The notes below the pieces were generated by a model. The model worked only from the letters and a program-made list of their open reading frames with translations, was not told the origin of the DNA and searched no databases. A stretch of 64,000 bases of DNA, taken from contig NZ_LGIA01000014.1 of the NCBI RefSeq assembly GCF_001270965.1, positions 1 to 64,000 of the forward strand. Reading direction: 5' to 3'. Positions 60,687 to 64,000 of this stretch are shown one piece after another. Source of the DNA: Sunxiuqinia dokdonensis. Lineage in GTDB: Bacteria; Bacteroidota; Bacteroidia; Bacteroidales; Prolixibacteraceae. Within the stretch, counting starts at the first letter, position 1. Every line of letters begins with the position of its first letter. The position numbers were made by a program, and so were the translations under genes.

Positions 60687-61490
60687 ATGGAATACCAGGG
60701 AAACATCATCAAAATGAAAACCGTATTGGCCGATCCAATTCAATACCGCTTGCCCATTGGTGATCAGCAGGTGAACATGAACGAGTTAATCGGGCAGCAG
60801 ATTCAGTTTCAATTCGATGGGCAAATTAACTGCATCGCTTGCGGAAAGAAAACCAAGACTTCTTTTGGCCAGGGATTTTGCTATTCGTGCTTTCAAACGG
60901 TGCCCGAAGCCGACGAATCTGTTGTGCGTCCCGAATTGTCGAAAGCACAGTTTGGCGTGGCACGCGACCTGGCCTGGGCCGAAGAGCATGACTTAATCGA
61001 GCATTACGTTTATTTTGCCGTATCGAGCGAGCTGAAAATTGGGGTGACACGCCACCACCAAATTCCAACCCGTTGGATTGACCAGGGCGCAAGCCGGGCC
61101 ATCAAGCTGGCCAAAACCCCCAACCGGCACATCGCCGGCATTATTGAGGTGCTGTTGAAAAAACATTTCACCGACAAAACCAACTGGCGGGCCATGCTTC
61201 AAAACCAGGTCGATGATTCCATTCAACTGGAAGAAGAAAAGCAGAAAGCACGCGAGTTGATGCCCCGTGAGTTACAGCAGTATTTTTCGGATGAGAATGA
61301 GGTGGTTGAACTGCATTATCCGGTGATTAGCTATCCTGCCAAAGTAAGCAGTGTCAGCTTCGATAAAAAACCATTGATTGAAGGAAAACTAACAGGCATA
61401 AAAGGACAGTACCTGCTTTTCGACCAAAACCAGGCGCTCAACATTCGGAAGCACAACGGCTACTTTTTAAGGCTGAATGTTAAATCGTAA
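60687..61490 (+). CDS. DUF2797 zinc-ribbon-containing protein
   Basis: A 267-residue protein of the DUF2797 family. A four-Cys zinc site is formed by Cys49/Cys52 (CIACGKK) and Cys65/Cys68 (FCYSCF). The central domain has HYVYFAVSSELKIGVTRHHQ and PTRWIDQGASRAIKLAKTPN, which recalls GIY-YIG-like folds, followed by IIEVLLKKHFTDKTNW. Function is not established. It begins 20 bp after the HAD gene. ATG at 60687 chosen; a second Met nine codons in is possible. Confidence 0.88.
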   Translation: MEYQGNIIKMKTVLADPIQYRLPIGDQQVNMNELIGQQIQFQFDGQINCIACGKKTKTSFGQGFCYSCFQTVPEADESVVRPELSKAQFGVARDLAWAEEHDLIEHYVYFAVSSELKIGVTRHHQIPTRWIDQGASRAIKLAKTPNRHIAGIIEVLLKKHFTDKTNWRAMLQNQVDDSIQLEEEKQKARELMPRELQQYFSDENEVVELHYPVISYPAKVSSVSFDKKPLIEGKLTGIKGQYLLFDQNQALNIRKHNGYFLRLNVKS

Positions 61491-61665
61491 GCAGTTTGCT
61501 CATCCGCATTTGAAATTGGAAACGATTGATCGGAATGGCCTTACAATCGCCACTTCGCTGTTTTCGAATCTATTTTTTATAACATGATTTTAAAGTAACA
61601 AATGAGAGAAAGCCCATGCGCAGTCGAGCTTTTTTTCATTATTTTAGGCTTCTGAAAAAAACCTG

Positions 61666-62697
61666 ATGGCAAATAAGATAACTATGGAGAATCAAGACTG
61701 GAAAACGATTGGCTTCGGCTATCGCAAAACAAACTACAATGTTCGCTGCTATTACAAAAACGGAGCATGGGGACCGCTCGAATTAAGTGACTCAGAATAC
61801 ATCAACATTCACATGTCGGCCACGGCGCTTCATTACGGGCAGGAAGCTTTTGAGGGGCTGAAAGCCTTTATGGGCAAAGACGGCAAAGTCCGCATTTTTC
61901 GGATGGACGAAAATGCCAAACGCATGCAATATTCGGCCGATGGCATTTTGATGGAACGCATCCCGCTTGACAAGTTTCAGGAAGCGGTGAAGCTGGCCGT
62001 GGAAAAAAACATGGATTTTGTTCCGCCCTACGGATGCGGCGCCTCACTTTACATTCGGCCTTTGCTGATTGGTAGCGGTCCACAAATTGGCGTAAAACCT
62101 GCCGATGAATACCTTTTTATTGTTTTTGTGATGCCGGTTGGGCCTTATTTTCCTGAAGGATTCAAACCCACCGACTTGCTGATTATGCGCAAGTTTGACC
62201 GCGCGGCGCCACAGGGAACCGGTAAATATAAGGTTGGCGGCAACTACGCAGCCAGTCTCACCGCGGGTAAAAAAGCCAAAGCCGAAGGTTATTCTGCCGT
62301 GTTGTATCTGGATTCGCGCGAGAAAAAATACATTGACGAATGCGGTCCGGCCAACTTCTTCGGAATTAAAAATGGTGCCTACATTACGCCCGAGTCCGAT
62401 TCGATTCTGCCATCGATTACCAACAAAAGTCTGATGAAAATCGCCGAAGATATCGGCTTGAAAGTGGAACGCCGCAGAGTGCCGGTTGAAGAACTGGAAA
62501 CTTTTGAAGAAGTGGGAGCCTGCGGAACAGCAGCTGTCATTTCACCCATCAAGCGGATTTACGACGACGACCTGGACAAGGAATACACCTATGGTACCGA
62601 ACCCGGTCCCTGGACGACAAAATTGTACGAAAAGCTGCGCGCCATTCAGGACGGCGACGCGCCAGACCCTTACGGTTGGGTAACAGTAATCGAATAG
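61666..62697 (+). CDS. ilvE: Branched-chain amino acid aminotransferase
   Basis: A 343-residue fold-type IV PLP enzyme that transaminates Leu, Ile and Val with 2-oxoglutarate. The PLP-binding Lys is Lys189 in GTGKYKVGGNYAASL. Other landmarks are HYGQEAFEGLKAF, YIRPLLIGSG, ECGPANFFGI and VEELETFEEVGACGTAAVIS. The length matches the longer BCAT class. A strong terminator follows. Confidence 0.95.
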   Translation: MANKITMENQDWKTIGFGYRKTNYNVRCYYKNGAWGPLELSDSEYINIHMSATALHYGQEAFEGLKAFMGKDGKVRIFRMDENAKRMQYSADGILMERIPLDKFQEAVKLAVEKNMDFVPPYGCGASLYIRPLLIGSGPQIGVKPADEYLFIVFVMPVGPYFPEGFKPTDLLIMRKFDRAAPQGTGKYKVGGNYAASLTAGKKAKAEGYSAVLYLDSREKKYIDECGPANFFGIKNGAYITPESDSILPSITNKSLMKIAEDIGLKVERRRVPVEELETFEEVGACGTAAVISPIKRIYDDDLDKEYTYGTEPGPWTTKLYEKLRAIQDGDAPDPYGWVTVIE

Positions 62698-62717
62698 TTG
62701 CCTACGCAATCAATAAA

Positions 62718-62764
62718 ATGAAGGAGCCTCGTTCAAAAACATGAACGAGGCTTTTTCTTTTTTT
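62718..62764. terminator. Terminator between ilvE and the aldo/keto reductase
   Basis: AGCCTCGTTCA (62725-62735) pairs with TGAACGAGGCT (62742-62752) around AAAACA, followed by a T-rich tail. It serves ilvE and, being symmetric, possibly the convergent reductase too. Confidence 0.9.
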
Positions 62765-63753
62765 CAGGCCTTCAAGATAGCTTCAATCCGGCTCAGTTCA
62801 TCCTGCGAAAAGTTTGGATAATCGAGCATGGCCAGGTTATCATCCAGTTGCTGCACCGAGCTGGCGCCAATCAGCACCGAAGTGATCCGCTGATCTTTCA
62901 TCACCCAGGCCAGCGCCATTTGAGCCAATGTTTGACCACGTTGCAGGGCAATTTCATTGAGCCGCTTCACTTTTTCAATAGCGGGTTCTACCTGGTCGGC
63001 CTTCAAAAATCCCCACGACTTGGCCGCCCGTGATCCTTCGGGAATACCGTTCAGGTACTTGTCGGTGAGCAGGCCCTGGGCCAGTGGCGAAAATGGGATA
63101 CAGCCAATTCCTTCCTCATCCAATACATCCAGCAGTTCATCCTCAACCCAACGCTCAAACATGGAGTATTTCGGCTGGTGAATCAGGCAAGGCGTTCCCA
63201 GATCGCGCAGAATTTGCGCGGCTTCGCGGGTTCGATCGGCCGGGTAGTTCGATATGCCCGCATACAAGGCTTTTCCTTGTCGCACAGCCTGGTCAAGCGC
63301 CATCATGGTTTCTTCCAGCGGCGTTTCGGGGTCGGGTCGGTGCGAGTAAAAGATATCTACATAATCGAGCCCCATTCGCTTGAGGCTCTGGTCGAGGCTC
63401 GACAACAAATATTTGCGGCTTCCCCAGTTGCCGTATGGGCCGGGCCACATGTCATAGCCCGCTTTGGTCGAAATCACCAGCTCGTCGCGATAGGGCTGAA
63501 AATCCTGCTTAAAAAGTTTGCCAAAATTTTCTTCAGCCGAACCGTAAGGTGGCCCGTAGTTATTGGCCAAATCGAAATGCGTGATGCCACTATTAAAGGC
63601 GTGGCGCAACATGGCGCGTCCGTTCTCAAACACATCAACACCGCCGAAGTTATGCCACAAACCCAGCGATACCGCCGGAAGCTTCAGTCCCGAACGCCCG
63701 CAACGGTTGTAGGTCATGGTGTTGTAACGCTTGTCGTTTGCTAAATAAGTCAT
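62764..63753 (-). CDS. Aldo/keto reductase, YghZ/Gpr type
   Basis: A 329-residue NADPH-dependent TIM-barrel reductase. YNRCGRSGLKLPAVSLGLW and FDLANNYGPPYGSAEENFGK carry the catalytic Asp/Tyr. DYVDIFYSHRPDPETPLEET and VIGASSVQQLDDNL fit the YghZ group (L-glyceraldehyde 3-phosphate reductase; AKR14), as does the MWPGPYGNWGSRKYL loop. It may detoxify methylglyoxal or reduce sugar-derived aldehydes. The ATG at 63753 is used; MTYNRCG 12 codons later is the shorter option. Confidence 0.9.
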   Translation of the reverse strand: MTYLANDKRYNTMTYNRCGRSGLKLPAVSLGLWHNFGGVDVFENGRAMLRHAFNSGITHFDLANNYGPPYGSAEENFGKLFKQDFQPYRDELVISTKAGYDMWPGPYGNWGSRKYLLSSLDQSLKRMGLDYVDIFYSHRPDPETPLEETMMALDQAVRQGKALYAGISNYPADRTREAAQILRDLGTPCLIHQPKYSMFERWVEDELLDVLDEEGIGCIPFSPLAQGLLTDKYLNGIPEGSRAAKSWGFLKADQVEPAIEKVKRLNEIALQRGQTLAQMALAWVMKDQRITSVLIGASSVQQLDDNLAMLDYPNFSQDELSRIEAILKA

Positions 63754-64000
63754 GATTTATTCGTTTAGATTTTGTTCGATCGAAAATACAAAATAATTGG
63801 GCATGAAACGAAGCTGTATAACGCTTTACACACAGAAATACCGGGGAGGTTCTTCTTGGTTTCACATCCTTGTCTACACCCATGGTCAAAATATGTTGAT
63901 AAACATATTGCCGTTTAACAGTAGATCGCTTATCTTGTTTGACGATAATATTCCGGCTCCCTAACCTTTAGCCGGAACTAATAAAAAACCAAAAAATGTC
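63754..64000. other. Intergenic region at the right edge
   Basis: The 247-bp AT-rich spacer lies upstream of the leftward reductase. On the minus strand TATTTTCG (one base off TAnnTTTG) is a candidate promoter for it. The last bases contain ATG at 63996, which may be the first codon of a rightward gene beyond the window; nothing more can be said. Confidence 0.35.

Noticed and set aside
63650-63889. Leftward 79-codon frame overlapping the reductase start
   Set aside because: It is in another frame of the aldo/keto reductase gene and its upstream region; no independent support.

Overview
The window looks like a chromosomal segment from a member of the Bacteroidota. A Marinilabiliales or Prolixibacteraceae-like bacterium is the best guess (inference from gene content only). 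The pointers are TAnnTTTG-type -7 promoter elements, an almost complete lack of Shine-Dalgarno sequences, ECF sigma/FecR pairs, a carboxypeptidase-like-domain TonB-dependent receptor, GH76/GH92 mannan enzymes, the dnaE-trxA pair and the dtd-mazG-deoC run. No phage, insertion sequence, rRNA or CRISPR array was seen.

Layout. (1) Positions 1-7426, minus strand: a two-component signalling array with a PAS histidine kinase, a six-PAS protein without kinase domain, a periplasmic-binding-domain histidine kinase and two receiver-only response regulators, the last cut by the window edge. (2) 7655-14912, plus strand: a compact Fe-S/metal cofactor cluster resembling orange-protein (ORP) loci, with two NifX/ORP-like proteins, a small DUF5320-like protein and two MinD-type ATPases carrying ferredoxin domains. 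GTP cyclohydrolase II, a thioesterase, an MBL-fold hydrolase, a CoA-disulfide-reductase-like flavoprotein with rhodanese domain and a peroxiredoxin follow. (3) 15103-28227: housekeeping and small unknown genes (NTF2-like, TonB, ModF-like ABC ATPase, RecX, DnaE, thioredoxin, truncated haemoglobin, PDDEXK nuclease, small membrane proteins). (4) 28734-33437: peptidoglycan recycling (dipeptide epimerase, amino-sugar kinase, MurQ) and the deoC/mazG/dtd operon. (5) 33558-44272: a TonB-dependent receptor with lipoate ligase, then a leftward ECF sigma/FecR operon whose targets are STN-domain proteins with no beta-barrel, one of them an STN-bilobal aspartyl protease-PDZ fusion.

(6) 44519-50167: tRNA-Leu(CAA), then a three-gene alpha-mannan cluster (GH76 lipoprotein, GH92, endonuclease/exonuclease/phosphatase-family protein) preceded by a strongly structured leader. 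The GH92 has Gln where the usual general-acid Glu is expected, which suggests processing of phosphorylated mannan. (7) 50168-57389: a 21-bp tandem repeat array, an unknown acidic protein, a response regulator, dCMP deaminase, an S41 protease, and a second ECF sigma/anti-sigma pair followed by two paralogous outer-membrane beta-barrel proteins. (8) 57477-63753: PepE, a YidE-type transporter, HAD hydrolase, DUF2797 protein, branched-chain aminotransferase and an aldo/keto reductase.

The strongest leads are the Gln-type GH92 mannan trio, the barrel-less STN/aspartyl-protease ECF island and the ORP-like cofactor cluster. All functional statements rest on reading motifs by eye; no database search was run.
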